From Cruorifilaria tuberocauda (taxonomy: Eukaryota; Nematoda; Chromadorea; Rhabditida; Onchocercidae), in assembly GCA_013365365.1 (NCBI GenBank), contig JABVXU010000777.1:1-21009 (forward strand): 21,009 bases of DNA. The letters are read 5' to 3'. Each line of letters opens with the position of its first letter. The first letter of the stretch is position 1. Below, in pieces: positions 1 through 11,000 of this stretch. The notes below the pieces were generated by a model. That model searched no databases. It saw only the letters and a program-made list of their open reading frames with translations, and was not told the DNA's origin. The position numbers and the translations under genes were made by a program.

Positions 1-664
1 GCAAGCACAGTGGTAGTGATTAGTAGTTACAGACATTTATGAATATTTTTATATGAGCTTGAAAAGTACTGTTGATAATTTGGAGTTCGTCGTTGTGCCA
101 TCATTTAGGGAAGTGAGCCTCTAAAACTATTTTTTTTATGCTTCCATACCTCATTTTTATAAATTAAAAATTACCATGACTTTACTCAATAAACAATAAA
201 TATTTGACAGGAAGCACTGCATTCGATTAGGGCTGAAGCACCCCTTTATCTTAAACTTCGCATAGATTCCTAAACCAATATATGTCTATCTAGTTACTCG
301 AAACTTGAAGTTTCATTGAACCATAAGGGACTTAAAAATTTCAATTCTGTATCCATAAATGTCACGCCTTTCATCTTTTGTGTGCTCGAGTATTTTATGG
401 AATACTGTGAAGGTTAAAGACTTTTCGTCCAAGAAATTGAAAGCAAACTCCGACACAAACTGTATTATTCATGGATGTTCTTTCCTTTGAATTATGCATA
501 ACAACATTTTCAAGATTTCAACACATCGGCTTATGACCTGATAATAATGCTTACCATATGCAACATATTGAGTTGTGAAATCTGTTATTTTCGACTTCCT
601 TCTGTTTTGCCATCAATGAAAATATTTTTCAGGTACAATATTTGAGAAATATGCGATGCTACAA
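1..664. other. Intergenic, no feature recognised
   Basis: AT-rich sequence with stops in all frames. I see no exon, RNA gene or repeat. Confidence 0.5.
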
Positions 665-1070
665 TCAGCCATAATTTTGCTGAAGCATTTCCGCTAATTG
701 GAAGAATGCGTCCATCAAATGCAATTGATAAAAGAGCTGTTGGGATAGGTTGGTAAAAGATATAAGCAGCTTAATTTGTTTCGGACGAGGAAAATCATTT
801 GGTGTACTGAAAAGCGAATGAATACCGATGACGGTCTGCATGCCAGAGGCGCCATTCACATGGGTATCGCCAGTTTGCTCCACATATCACCACGGTATAA
901 TTTACATATCGTGTGTAGATTCGTGCGCAGCCTGTCGTTTCATAGATTGTAAATGCACCTGTCTGGTATGCAGACCGACTGAGCGGTGTTACAACTTCCA
1001 CGCCAAAATCCCATACGGCAACTTGAGTTCTAAGAAAATCAGGACTTATTTGATTTTCATTTCTCATCAC
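665..1070 (-). pseudogene. Broken coding remnant of unknown family, one frameshift
   Basis: From an acceptor-like CTGATTTTCTTAG at 1030 the frame reads TQVAVWDFGVEVVTPLSRSA, then YQTGAFTIYETTGCARIY, to about 885. A second frame then continues as EQTGDTHVNGASGMQTVIGI and HSLFSTPNDFPRPK, to a TGA at 665. The two frames are offset, a stop (TGA) sits just upstream in the second frame, and no room exists for an intron. This suggests a single indel near 883-890 in an old gene fragment, or a sequencing error. The local base composition is less AT-rich than its surroundings. Not recognised. Confidence 0.4.
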
Positions 1071-1733
1071 TCACTTCCTCCACATATACCAACTTTATCA
1101 TGATAGTAATGGATTTGAAACAATAAACCGAATCGTTGATAAAAAAATTGGATGAAGAGAAAGGTAATTAAGACGCTGATAACAGCGGATGATGAGTTTT
1201 TGCTAGAAAATTATCCGACTACAATCCCTTTAATGCTATGGTTATTTTTTTACCTTTTCATGTGTTTTAAAATGAAGTTTTCGTTTATTGTATGACTGGC
1301 TACTCGATAGAGGAATATGTCATTGTGAAAGGTAAATTTGGACCAGAGGTAACAGTTTAGCTGAAGTGACACCTCTGAGGAAATACCGGAGGAAAGAAAT
1401 GGCAGTGGAATTGATCAGCGAGAAAAGAAGTGACCTTGAAGTGATGGTAGTTCTTATGAGTGAATAGCTGCGAGCAATTTATTCCAATCACTTCATTTCC
1501 TTCACTAATTTTTTTCCCGTTTTTTCGAGTTTTCCAAAAAACGTTGTTTTCCACTTTTTCTGGCTGTCATGTCACGGATGGGTAGGGATAGATGGGTGGC
1601 GCTTGTTAATGTTTTCTGTTCCATCTCTGTTCACGTCACTTTCTCTCTCTCTTCCATAGCATCTCCACAAGCACTTCACTCTTAGAGCACCACTCGTTGT
1701 CGGAGGGCCACACTCTTTCTCCATCCATGCAAA

Positions 1734-1785
1734 CATCATCATCATCATTATCATCGTTATGCTGCCATCTTTGGATATATATATA
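1734..1785. repeat. CAT/ATC trinucleotide and AT dinucleotide microsatellites
   Basis: CATCATCATCATCATTATC spans 1734-1756 and an AT run spans 1775-1785, immediately left of the GC-rich minisatellite. Together with it they form a 125-bp cluster of three unrelated simple repeats. Confidence 0.85.
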
Positions 1786-1860
1786 CCTCCCCGCTCCCCG
1801 CTCCCCGCTCCCCGCTCCCCGCACCCCGCTCCCCTCACTCCGCTCCCCGCTCTCCGCTCC
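1786..1860. repeat. GC-rich 7-bp minisatellite (CCCCGCT)n
   Basis: About ten imperfect copies of CCCCGCT in a 75-bp block within AT-rich DNA. The first five units are identical; later ones vary (GCA, CTC ACT, TCT). The minus strand reads runs of four G separated by AGC, so it can form a G-quadruplex in principle. It abuts an AT repeat on its left. Confidence 0.9.
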
Positions 1861-3561
1861 TATTTCGTCAATTTTATCAGCTTTCTCTTACCTTCTATTT
1901 TCTACTTTCCCAATTGCTTTTACCTTCTTCTTGACTGATTACGTAATTAGATTATAGCAGTTAGTGGTGATTTGTGGCCAAGGCTTTCCTGAATTCTACA
2001 CCCTACCAATGCAAAGTTAAACGAATCTCCAAATATGGAACGGGGACTTACCGGGTGGCAGTGTGGTTAGCTGGTTGTCAGCATATCGGACAACGGCTAT
2101 CATCACTGCCGTCCTGGTTTTCCTAAAGTTCAGCATTTCCTTCTACGCAAGACTTTAACTTTTAGGACCATGTTTTCTGTAATCCTTATTCATTTCTTTA
2201 TACTCGTCCTCATATTTCCCATTCCTTCATCCGAATCGGTATCCTCGCCGTTTCATTCTCCGTCTCCGTCCTTAACTTGCGGCTGGTGTTTTGGTTGAAA
2301 TTATTTACTAAGTGTATTAATATTCCACTTTATTTTTTAGTGCTTCGTGGAGGCGTTTCAATTTCAAATTCTGTTATTAAAACGAAATGAACGTGCCATG
2401 TAAGTTGATTTTGAAGGTACTTTCTAAAATTGATTTTACTAAACTGATCTAGTTAGGTCTGTGGCATTACCAATGCCATCCATTCTATTTGTCTGCCACG
2501 AGCGTGAATAGTGTTGCTTTGACGTGTCCCGATACTCGCGGGAACTTCTGTATTGATTACAATGATATACGTAGATAATGATGAAATGCGATTTTCGATT
2601 ACTTCGTATTATTCAGTAGAGGACTTTTTTTTTCTTATTTTTTTTATAAATATTTTTTATTATAAATAAGTTAAATCAAGTAGACAGATAAGCGCACTCG
2701 ATCTGATTTGGTATGTTTGGGAGCCTGCAGTTGTTTTGTTCATCAGCAGCATCTTCGTTCTCAATTCCAAATCTGTGACCAATATCGAGTATAATAAGAG
2801 TACAAGTTTTATTGATTTTGGGACGAGATCGCTAGCAAGCGCGTACGGCATGCCTGATATACATGTCGACTTATTTGCCTGGTTCCCTTTCGTCTCGTTC
2901 TTGCGTCACCAGTTCGTCTATATCTTGGGTGAATTAAGCTTCAAACTTGGTATCCATGGAAAATTAGAAAAGAAACAAGTGCAATTCATTTGTTGTGTTT
3001 TATATCCGTTGGATGTAGAGCCGTTCATTTCCTCTGTTTCTCCCAACAGAAGGTTCAAGGTTACATAAGAAATGAGAGCAGAACAAAAGCCGGAGAGTTT
3101 GTAGGCAGCATACATATTCTCCTTCCTAAAATTTTGAAGAGACATTTTGTTGTTAAAAAATTCCATCAAAATTTGAAGTAATCTTGAAGCATTGTTGATG
3201 CAGTGGACTGGTGACATAATGGGTTGCATGTTCCATGCTGTTAATGTGGTGCGCCAATGATTTTTTAATATAAATATTAAAGGCTTATTTATTGCAGCTG
3301 CTTGTGAAAGTATTCAGAATTATCACATAGAATTTCTAAGTAGTTTGAGTACATTCACGTATTTTTGTATCACTCTTATTTAGTTTAGAAGAAGAAATGA
3401 TTAAAATCAAATCTCTTTTGATCCGCTGCCCAAATATTTGGCAAATGTGATATAAAAAAGTGTTAAGTTGGCGCAAACTATTCTGTTTTCTTTGCTGAGC
3501 GGAGACAATTTTACTGAAAGAGAAAGCAGGAAAATTTTTCACCTTATTGTTTTTTATTTAG

Positions 3562-3889
3562 TGCAGCAGGGGAAATTGATTATCCTCACTTGGCGGATTG
3601 GCCTCCATGAATGGTGCAGAAAAGATAAAAATCCGTGGAGTCCATGAAAAATGAAGAGGAAGGAGGACTTGGGTTTTGGAAAATAGCTCCGTTTTTAATG
3701 GTCCCGACAATAATTACTGCTGCGTTGCAAGATAGTTTATCATCTAACCATTATACTTTTCCCTATGCTTATGCAAGGCGTGCTTTTGTCGGTATGATGC
3801 ACAGAACTTTTCGCTTAGATTATGAAAGATTTGGCTTCGCTGTCATCTATATTTGCTCTAGCTTCAACTTTCTTCGTAGTCCTAGCTAG
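3562..3889 (+). pseudogene. Broken small-gene remnant with two frameshifts
   Basis: After TTTTTTATTTAG the frame reads GEIDYPHLADWPP and hits TGA at 3608. The next frame gives EWCRKDKNPWS (about 3609-3642). The first frame then resumes with MKNEEEGGLGFWKIAPFLMV and PYAYARRAFVGMMH, to TAG at 3887. Each piece is protein-like and they abut in order, which is what two compensating indels in a once-intact gene would produce. The product would be a short protein with one membrane-like helix (FWKIAPFLMVPTIITAAL), reminiscent of small mitochondrial inner-membrane subunits, but I cannot name it. The absence of introns hints at a retrocopy. Confidence 0.45.
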
Positions 3890-4041
3890 TCCTTTTGGTT
3901 ACCATTGATGTTAGCGTTTCCTCTTTTTTTTTTGTTTCTGTTATTTTTATGCATTTTTCAGAAGTTTTTCGACTTTGCCGAATAGGGCATTTTACATGTC
4001 AATACTTTGACATCATGATCCATACTCTTTCCCGTTCCGAA

Positions 4042-4069
4042 TCACTGTGTCATTTTCAGGACACAGTGA
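4042..4069. repeat. 10-bp stem hairpin
   Basis: TCACTGTGTC and GACACAGTGA are perfect complements around an 8-base loop. ACACAGTG recurs at 4084-4091. It lies in intergenic sequence, with no gene boundary recognised nearby. Confidence 0.8.
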
Positions 4070-4246
4070 AAAACGACAGGAGCACACAGTGTAATCTGTG
4101 CTTTTTTGTGATGCCGTGCAAGCTACGTAAGTCATCCTTATAGGCATTAGATATTACTATTCCTTAACTAACATAGCTTGGAATATTATTGCACCCGTTT
4201 CAGGTTGATTATTACATCCATGCTAAAATCGCTTTTTTACATGTCG

Positions 4247-4276
4247 AATATGGGAGTTCTAGGAGCATCCCATATT
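4247..4276. repeat. 9-bp inverted repeat
   Basis: AATATGGGA and TCCCATATT flank a 12-base loop in intergenic sequence. Function unknown; a repeat of this size is not rare by chance. Confidence 0.7.
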
Positions 4277-7200
4277 TATTTTGAGATTATTTGAACGTAA
4301 TTATTTTGACCTTTAACTATTTTGCGGATGTATAGCTAATTATTTATGTTAGGCTTCAAAATACTTCGGCGATATAATTGAGCAGCGGAACATATCAAGC
4401 GGTGTGGACAATTTGGATATAACAATGAAGCTTTCAAATCATCGTTAGTGAAGAAATTATTTCAGCTTTTCAGATGCTTAAGTTGAGATATGGACTACTT
4501 TACTGTTAATTATTTAGTTCAATGTAAAATACTGCTTCACAAAAAGTGTTGTTGCATTGTATGGCATTTGCAGGAAGTATGTAACTTTGAAATATCATGT
4601 CTTCTGGTTAGATTTTGTTTTTGCTATTCTTACGGTACACAAAATAACTTGATGCAGTCGTTGATGTCGGAATAGTTTTTATGTCGTTGTTTTCAAGTTT
4701 GACATCCAGACAAGATTTGTATACTTTAAGAGTCCAAATTGATGTATTTCTTGCAGCGAGAATCGAGTATCACTTGAGATACTACAAAATTTAGTGCGAT
4801 ACTTGCGACTGTGCGAAACGATCTCATATTAAATTCATCTGATTTCATTTAAGCCTTTATCTGATTTTTCATAAAACGCATTTCATATAACAGACAGGAG
4901 ATTTCTTTCGATTATTATTGGTTTTTTACAAAAAAGTAGGAAACCACCCACTCACCTTAGGAATGCACATATTTTTTGCGATGTTTTCATTATGAATTTC
5001 TCATCCGTTCAAAAGTGCATTTGGAAAAGTTTTTATGATGTTAGGCAAGGATATTAGATAGGAGAGATTATAAGTATCATCAGAAACAATTGAGGTTTAC
5101 CTCGATAGCAATTATTCCGGCCAGAATTCTCAGCAGTAAAGGTGGGTGAATACTTAACATTGACAAGTACACATGTAGTTCCAGTGATTTGTTAGCAGAA
5201 AATAAAGTTCCATTTGGTTGGCAGCGGGCAGTTTGATTTTCAAGTTTTCCTTCCATGGAATCCATTTGTTCTATTTGTTATCAGGTAGCTTACATTTACA
5301 CTATTTTTCGTTATTTAATGGAAATATTTCGACATGCTAGTCACCGTTTTTTTTTACTCTTAGATAAAAGTCATCCGTACTTTGTTCACTTTTCGTTGTT
5401 TGCCCTTCATTTCTGAAAAAAATTTTTTCTCATTATTATTCTGAAGCTCCTTGACTGGTTTATCGATCTGGAATCAATTTACTTAGTTCCGAATTCTCGA
5501 TGAAATGTGCTGCAATGGTTGGACATTCTTTGTTTTTTTTTGGCTAAAATTTTGCATTTCAAATTCAAAGAAACTGATCAACCTTTCCTTTTTTCTCTGA
5601 TAAAAGGATGAGCAAAGAAAAATACGGTTCTTGTGATTGGGTTTCTTCTGTACGGGGAAGGTTTATTATTAACTCCTTCAACGAAAAGTTTGGTTCAAAT
5701 ATTTACTTTGAAGAAGTAGTGCTCTCTCTGAAAAGAAAAGAGGTCATCTACCACTGAGGTTATTCTGTTTGAATTATTAACATTGTATTGTTTTGAAAGC
5801 ATGTGGGATTTAGTTTTATAAGGACAATTTTCCATTTAGTGGAAATCGTATTTGCATATTCATTGTCAATATATCATTTGCAATTTTCCTAATATCTTAT
5901 TCATTTACGGGTTAGATATAGAACTTCATCTTCTCGAATTTATTATAAACTGATTTTTTAAACTAGTAATTATACTTTTCCAACTTATAGACATTTGTAG
6001 TTAGATATATGTTTTAGGAGTTTAACGAACGTTTTAATTTTCAAATTAACTGTTTTTCGAAGTATGGATTGTGTTTTTCCAAAGTCATCTTGCTCAGATT
6101 AATGTCTCAGTCAGTTGTAACGATTCGTGTAGAATTTTCAGGGAGGTGGTATTTGGAATTGCCAAGTAGATTGCATAGGATGGCGATACAGTACGACCGT
6201 AACACTTTATGATGTTTACCCTTGATATTTTACAAGAACGCAAATGATGCAACTAACAAAGGGGCCGTAGACAATTAGTAGTACTTCATACTTTACAAAT
6301 CGATATTCATAAGAGTACCTTTCAATTCAATTTCGAATTCATGCTTTCTTTGTGTTTAAGTCTCAATTTGTATTTACTAACCGACCAGCTGTTGCACTGC
6401 GCTTTGTATACATGGTTGGTAAATAACCGTTATTTTTGATTATTTTTATTATTATTTACACCACATTTCGGTACGCCTTTCATAGCTTTGAGTAAGGACA
6501 ATTTTTTAAATCACCAAATCAGAACGGAGAACATTGAGCTGCGAAATCTAGAATTTAAAAGTATAATTTGAATTGGAAATGAAAGATTAGTTAAGCACTG
6601 TTGAACAGTGTGCTAGTTTCAGTCACTTCTGTTCGATATAATCCGAATCAATACTTTGAAACACATATCTTCATCAAATAATAGTGTATTAGTGATCTGT
6701 GACAGATGCTACACTTCGTTTATTTCTAGAAAAGGTTATGGGATGGAATAAAAAAATCGGTGATTGTGATAATTATAAGTTGTAGTCTAAATGGTAAGTG
6801 GGATGGCACTAAGCAAAATAATATTGACATAACTATTTACTAAGCAAAATCATACTTGATGAAAAGAGTGCGCAGTTTACACTAGGAAAGCAAGTCATTA
6901 TGAAAATAGTTCCTTTTTTTGATAACTTCATATTTCCTCAATAATTTTATGTTCAGTGACCAAACATTGTTCTTATTGCGGTACGTATTATTACATTGAT
7001 GTATCGTTACACTGTTGCATTTGTTTTGTTTGAATTTCGTTTATGGATAATGTACTGACTCATTCATTAGGCATTGTTCAAACTTTCCTCAGAAGTCATA
7101 AAACAGTTTTAAAATACTAGTTTGTCGTAACTTCTCGTCGCAATTTAGAGAACTCGTTACAATACCATCCTCATAGATGGATTCTAATATTTGTTAATAG

Positions 7201-7874
7201 TTCAGTTTACGGATGATTATGAAGTGTTGATAGATGAGATCAAAATTTTATTCCGTCTTTTATGCATTTTGCCTAGTTTATTTTATACAAATTTGTCGAA
7301 ATTTTGATTTGTGTTGCAGCTTTTTAACCTGAGCAGTAAAAGGTAAAAAAATATTCTACTGGTAAGAAAACTTGGGAATGTTTTGAGACAAATCTCTTGA
7401 ATCTCATCAGGAAAAAGCAATGAATCATTATAAAAATAATTCGCTGAACGTTGAGGATGTATCTTCGTTTTCCACCGCTTTATAATTGCTGTTGTGTTTA
7501 TCTGCAAATTGGAAACCCAATCCAATGTTTTCGAAATCGAGCTTTGCAAAAAACGGGAATAGTTTCTGAAGCACCAGGAAAGATCCTAATCAGCTTCAAA
7601 GCACCAACTAGTTTTCAGGACATGAAGTATTATAAAACTATTCTTATCCAACACTACTATTCCAAGTATTGTGATCTCTTGACACCGAAGAATGCATAAA
7701 CGTAGGTGGCCAACAGATCAAATATTATAAAGGAGAAACTACAGCGGATTAAGAAGAAGGAGGGACTGTCTTTCAAGTAGTCCAGAGAAGTAAAGACTAG
7801 AGCTAACGTCTTGAAGCAGCTTTTTTCAGCCGAAGAAATCTCACTAACCGTAAATCTATATGTTCTTATTAGCA

Positions 7875-8063
7875 TCAAAAATTACCCATACATTCACTTG
7901 GCAAATTTTCGATCAAGGCAGTTGTTGTTAGTGTAGTTGGGAATGAATGTGTTATATTTTCATCGCTAGTGCTCCCACATATATGTTCACGAAGTGGAAT
8001 ACCAGTTGTTTCTTGAATATGTTTCCCCAAACGCCGCCGATAATCCGCAATTTTTTTTTCCTT
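7875..8063 (-). CDS. gbb-1: gbb-1 exon 17: coiled coil and C-terminus
   Basis: Residues 811-872 and TGA stop. [17 protein letters not shown] continues the coiled coil in register with human EKEERVSELRHQL; this coil mediates dimerisation with GABA-B2 in vertebrates. The tail after it (from about residue 830) is Ser/Thr-rich and unique, with no obvious homologue to the vertebrate RSRR-containing end. Acceptor TATATTCCAG. Confidence 0.9.
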   Translation of the reverse strand, partial: KEKKIADYRRRLGKHIQETTGIPLREHICGSTSDENITHSFPTTLTTTALIENLPSECMGNF

Positions 8064-11000
8064 CTGGAATATAAAATTTAGATTTTTCCAGAGAAAATTC
8101 TGAACTGTTTGCAATAAAGCAATGAAGCTGCAAAAATTTAGAAGCAAGGATTTAAAAGCAATATCTTTATTTCCAAAAAGTCATTAATTCTAAAATGAAA
8201 CCGACATGCTCAATTTGACACTTCAGATCAGCATTCTCATGAACAAGTTGCTGACATCGTTTTTGCTCTATTCCACCAACATCTGGATGGTATAGTGGTT
8301 TGCCGTCATTCTTCTCACCACCTTTAGGTGTTCGACGTATATGAACAAATTTTGGCAAAAATATCAGACCGAGCGTTATATATGTACTCAACAAAACTGA
8401 AACTATGGGAGCAATCGACATTTACATTCGTTTTTAAGTTACGATTTCTAAGCTTCCAAAAATTTGATAAAATTCAAATTCAAAAGATTAATGTCCATTA
8501 ATTCAACGTTGTCAATCTAATAATAATATTTTTGCCTTAAAACCTTATATTTTCCTATATAACATATACTAAGCGTTTCAGCTTTGTAATTTGATCTTAG
8601 AATAAGAAAAATGAAGTTTCGATAAAAGGAAAAAAAAGGAACCAGTAATGCTGGTAAAAGCAAAATTGGCATCGGATTGAGATCGAATAAGAAAAGTGAC
8701 AATTGGTCCAGTTATTAGAGATAATATGGCGACATTATATATGGCCAAACCAACGAAGCGTAAATCGTTCACAAAAAGAGGTTTCAAATTACGCGTTTCA
8801 TATGCGAGGAAAAGACCAAGCACCAATAGTAAGCATTTATAACCCATTACCAAGCCTGTAATAACGATACTTTCTTGGTGTCTAATCTAAATCCCGAAAC
8901 ATTTCAATTGACACTGCAACATGATTACCAAATCATCTTGAAAAAAGCATGATTTATTATATTTGTATAGTCTTTTTTTCATTTAGGATGTTATCCAATG
9001 TTTCGAAAGCTTTCTGTTATTTTTAAATTTCTCAGGAAGCAACCACAATCTTTTGCTACAAATCGGAAATCTCTGCAACTTTCACGTGGTCTTAATTATT
9101 GGCATACGCTAATTTAACAAAGCTTTCAAAAAATTCAAACCTGTCCACATTTCTTGTCGTTTACTTTGACAGAGTTCAAGGATCGGTAAAAGCATAATAT
9201 CTTCTTCAGTTCCCATCGGTGGTTCCTACAAAAACCAACGGAATTGAAGACAAAGCATAAGATCAAACATGTAAAAAATCAAATTTCTATGGATAGATGA
9301 ATTTTTACACCATTCAGTAACACTTCTCGAAAATTTTCTGGACCTGGAAGAAAATTTCCCATAAAGTACATGACTCTTAGAAGAAATTCGCTTTCGTACT
9401 TACTTGTAGTGGAAACTGTCTTTCGACCCTTTGAATTGGATCAAGTGTAAACCAACAAGTTATTATAACTACATCCACCACAAAAAACGCGGTAACTACG
9501 AGGTAAAATTTACATGCAGGTACTGGCTGCAAAACACAAAATAGCAAATTTGTTGTAATAATGAATTCGTTCGTAGCATTTCATATTGTAGAGAAAAGGA
9601 TTGCAAGACTGATGATATTTGGAAATAACTAATAATATTCTTTGTGATTCAATGTTTTATTCGATTTTTAAAGTTCTTAAGTGTACTACCTGGCTAGTAG
9701 TTGGTCTCGAAATGAGATGCTGATTCTCCGCTGCGCCTAACCTATGAACAACCCAGACTTTGGCAAACATCGACCCATAAGCAAATGTGAAACCAACCAT
9801 TAGAAGTGATATTTGTGACTAAAATTGAAAAAAATTTAATGAATGAATAACACAAGTAGGATTTTAGTTTTAATGTAATTCTAATTTTACTAAAATTTAA
9901 ACTAACATGACAAAGTAATGTGAATGAATGCTTTGGAACAGTGATTCCACGTGCTGGTAGGCCCAATAACAATAAGCTAAAGCAGCAAAGTATACATCCA
10001 ACTAACAGTACATTGTTACACTGCGGCTGTGATTCCACTATTATCCTGAATACAAATCACAAGAATTTTTTCTTTTTTATAGATTCATAAAATCGCAGCT
10101 GTAGCACTCATAAACATTACTGTTGGATAATAGAACTGAAAAGCTGTGGAAATTACCTACTGAACCTAACTTTAGAATAACAGTAGGATAAATTCAAATA
10201 TTTTCATACATATAACATTAGTTTAATGATGCTGCCTAATTTTTCAATTCTTTTTTTTTTTTTTTTTGTTGATGTGCAAATGCAAACAGGATGAAAAAAA
10301 GCAGAATACTTGGTATTTCTGCACAGTGAAATTTTTGTTTCACTATCACACTACAGAATTTGATATTTTGAATTCAGAAATAAGGAATTCTCCAGTATTT
10401 AGATTTAAACATTAGTTGCAGACGGGCAATTTGAACACTTATGAATCACTTCTTTTCACGAAAGTAACTAGGGAAGCAATGATTGAATGCAACAATTAAA
10501 TTCAATAATGGAATTAACAAAAACTGACATCCTATCAGAGTTCCTGACGTTAAATATAAATATGATACATGCAACAAAGATCCCGATTACTGCCAGTAAT
10601 GCAACTGCATAATATAACTGAAATGGTAGACAATCAAAAATATTCATTATTATTTAATAATAGAGATTTAACTATGTAATTAAATTGAAGAAACTGAACT
10701 GACCAATTCATAGCAAAAACATAACCTTCAGATCGACAGTAAGAAGCCATTCCTGTATAAGAGTCGAATCCGGAGGTGGTAATCCATTCACTGTTGAAAA
10801 CTTTTCCTTATCATACCAGTCCAAATGAAATGTCGTTGTATCGTAAATACCCAGCATTTGGTATTTTCCATCTGTATGAATATTTACTGCGCTTTTATCA
10901 AGTGATTTTTTCTCATTTGTACTTGAAACTTCCAAACCAGTGAGATACTTGAAATCTAATTAATCGTTAAATAAACTGAAATACTTAAGAAAAATCTTTT

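Larger units (their letters stand above)
1071..3561. other. Intergenic stretch between two coding remnants
   Basis: Apart from the simple-repeat cluster at 1734-1860, nothing could be assigned. Overlapping open frames at 2736-3068 (plus) and 2918-3229 (minus) have no recognisable motifs. A short open frame at 1336-1470 (plus) reads EVTPLRKYRRKEMAVELISE, but no gene structure goes with it. Confidence 0.45.
3890..7874. other. Long intergenic region downstream of gbb-1
   Basis: About 4 kb of AT-rich DNA with only short open frames and the two hairpins listed. It must include the gbb-1 3' UTR and cleavage site next to 7875. The nearest AATAAA on the gene's strand that I noticed is near 7280, which would imply a UTR of about 600 bases, so this is tentative. 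Confidence 0.45.

Noticed and set aside
2054..2125. tRNA-like or tRNA-derived repeat (GTGTGGTTAGCTGG start)
   Set aside because: The beginning resembles an A box, but no GGTTCGAATCC-type B box or cloverleaf stems follow at the right spacing.
2736..3229. Overlapping frames of 110 (plus) and 103 (minus) codons
   Set aside because: They overlap on opposite strands, neither has family motifs or splice partners, and neither has a plausible promoter context.
8856..8900. Earlier acceptors for gbb-1 exon 15 (GATTTAG, GATTAG)
   Set aside because: They give in-frame stops or the wrong phase; TTATTACAG at 8856 fits both phase and alignment.
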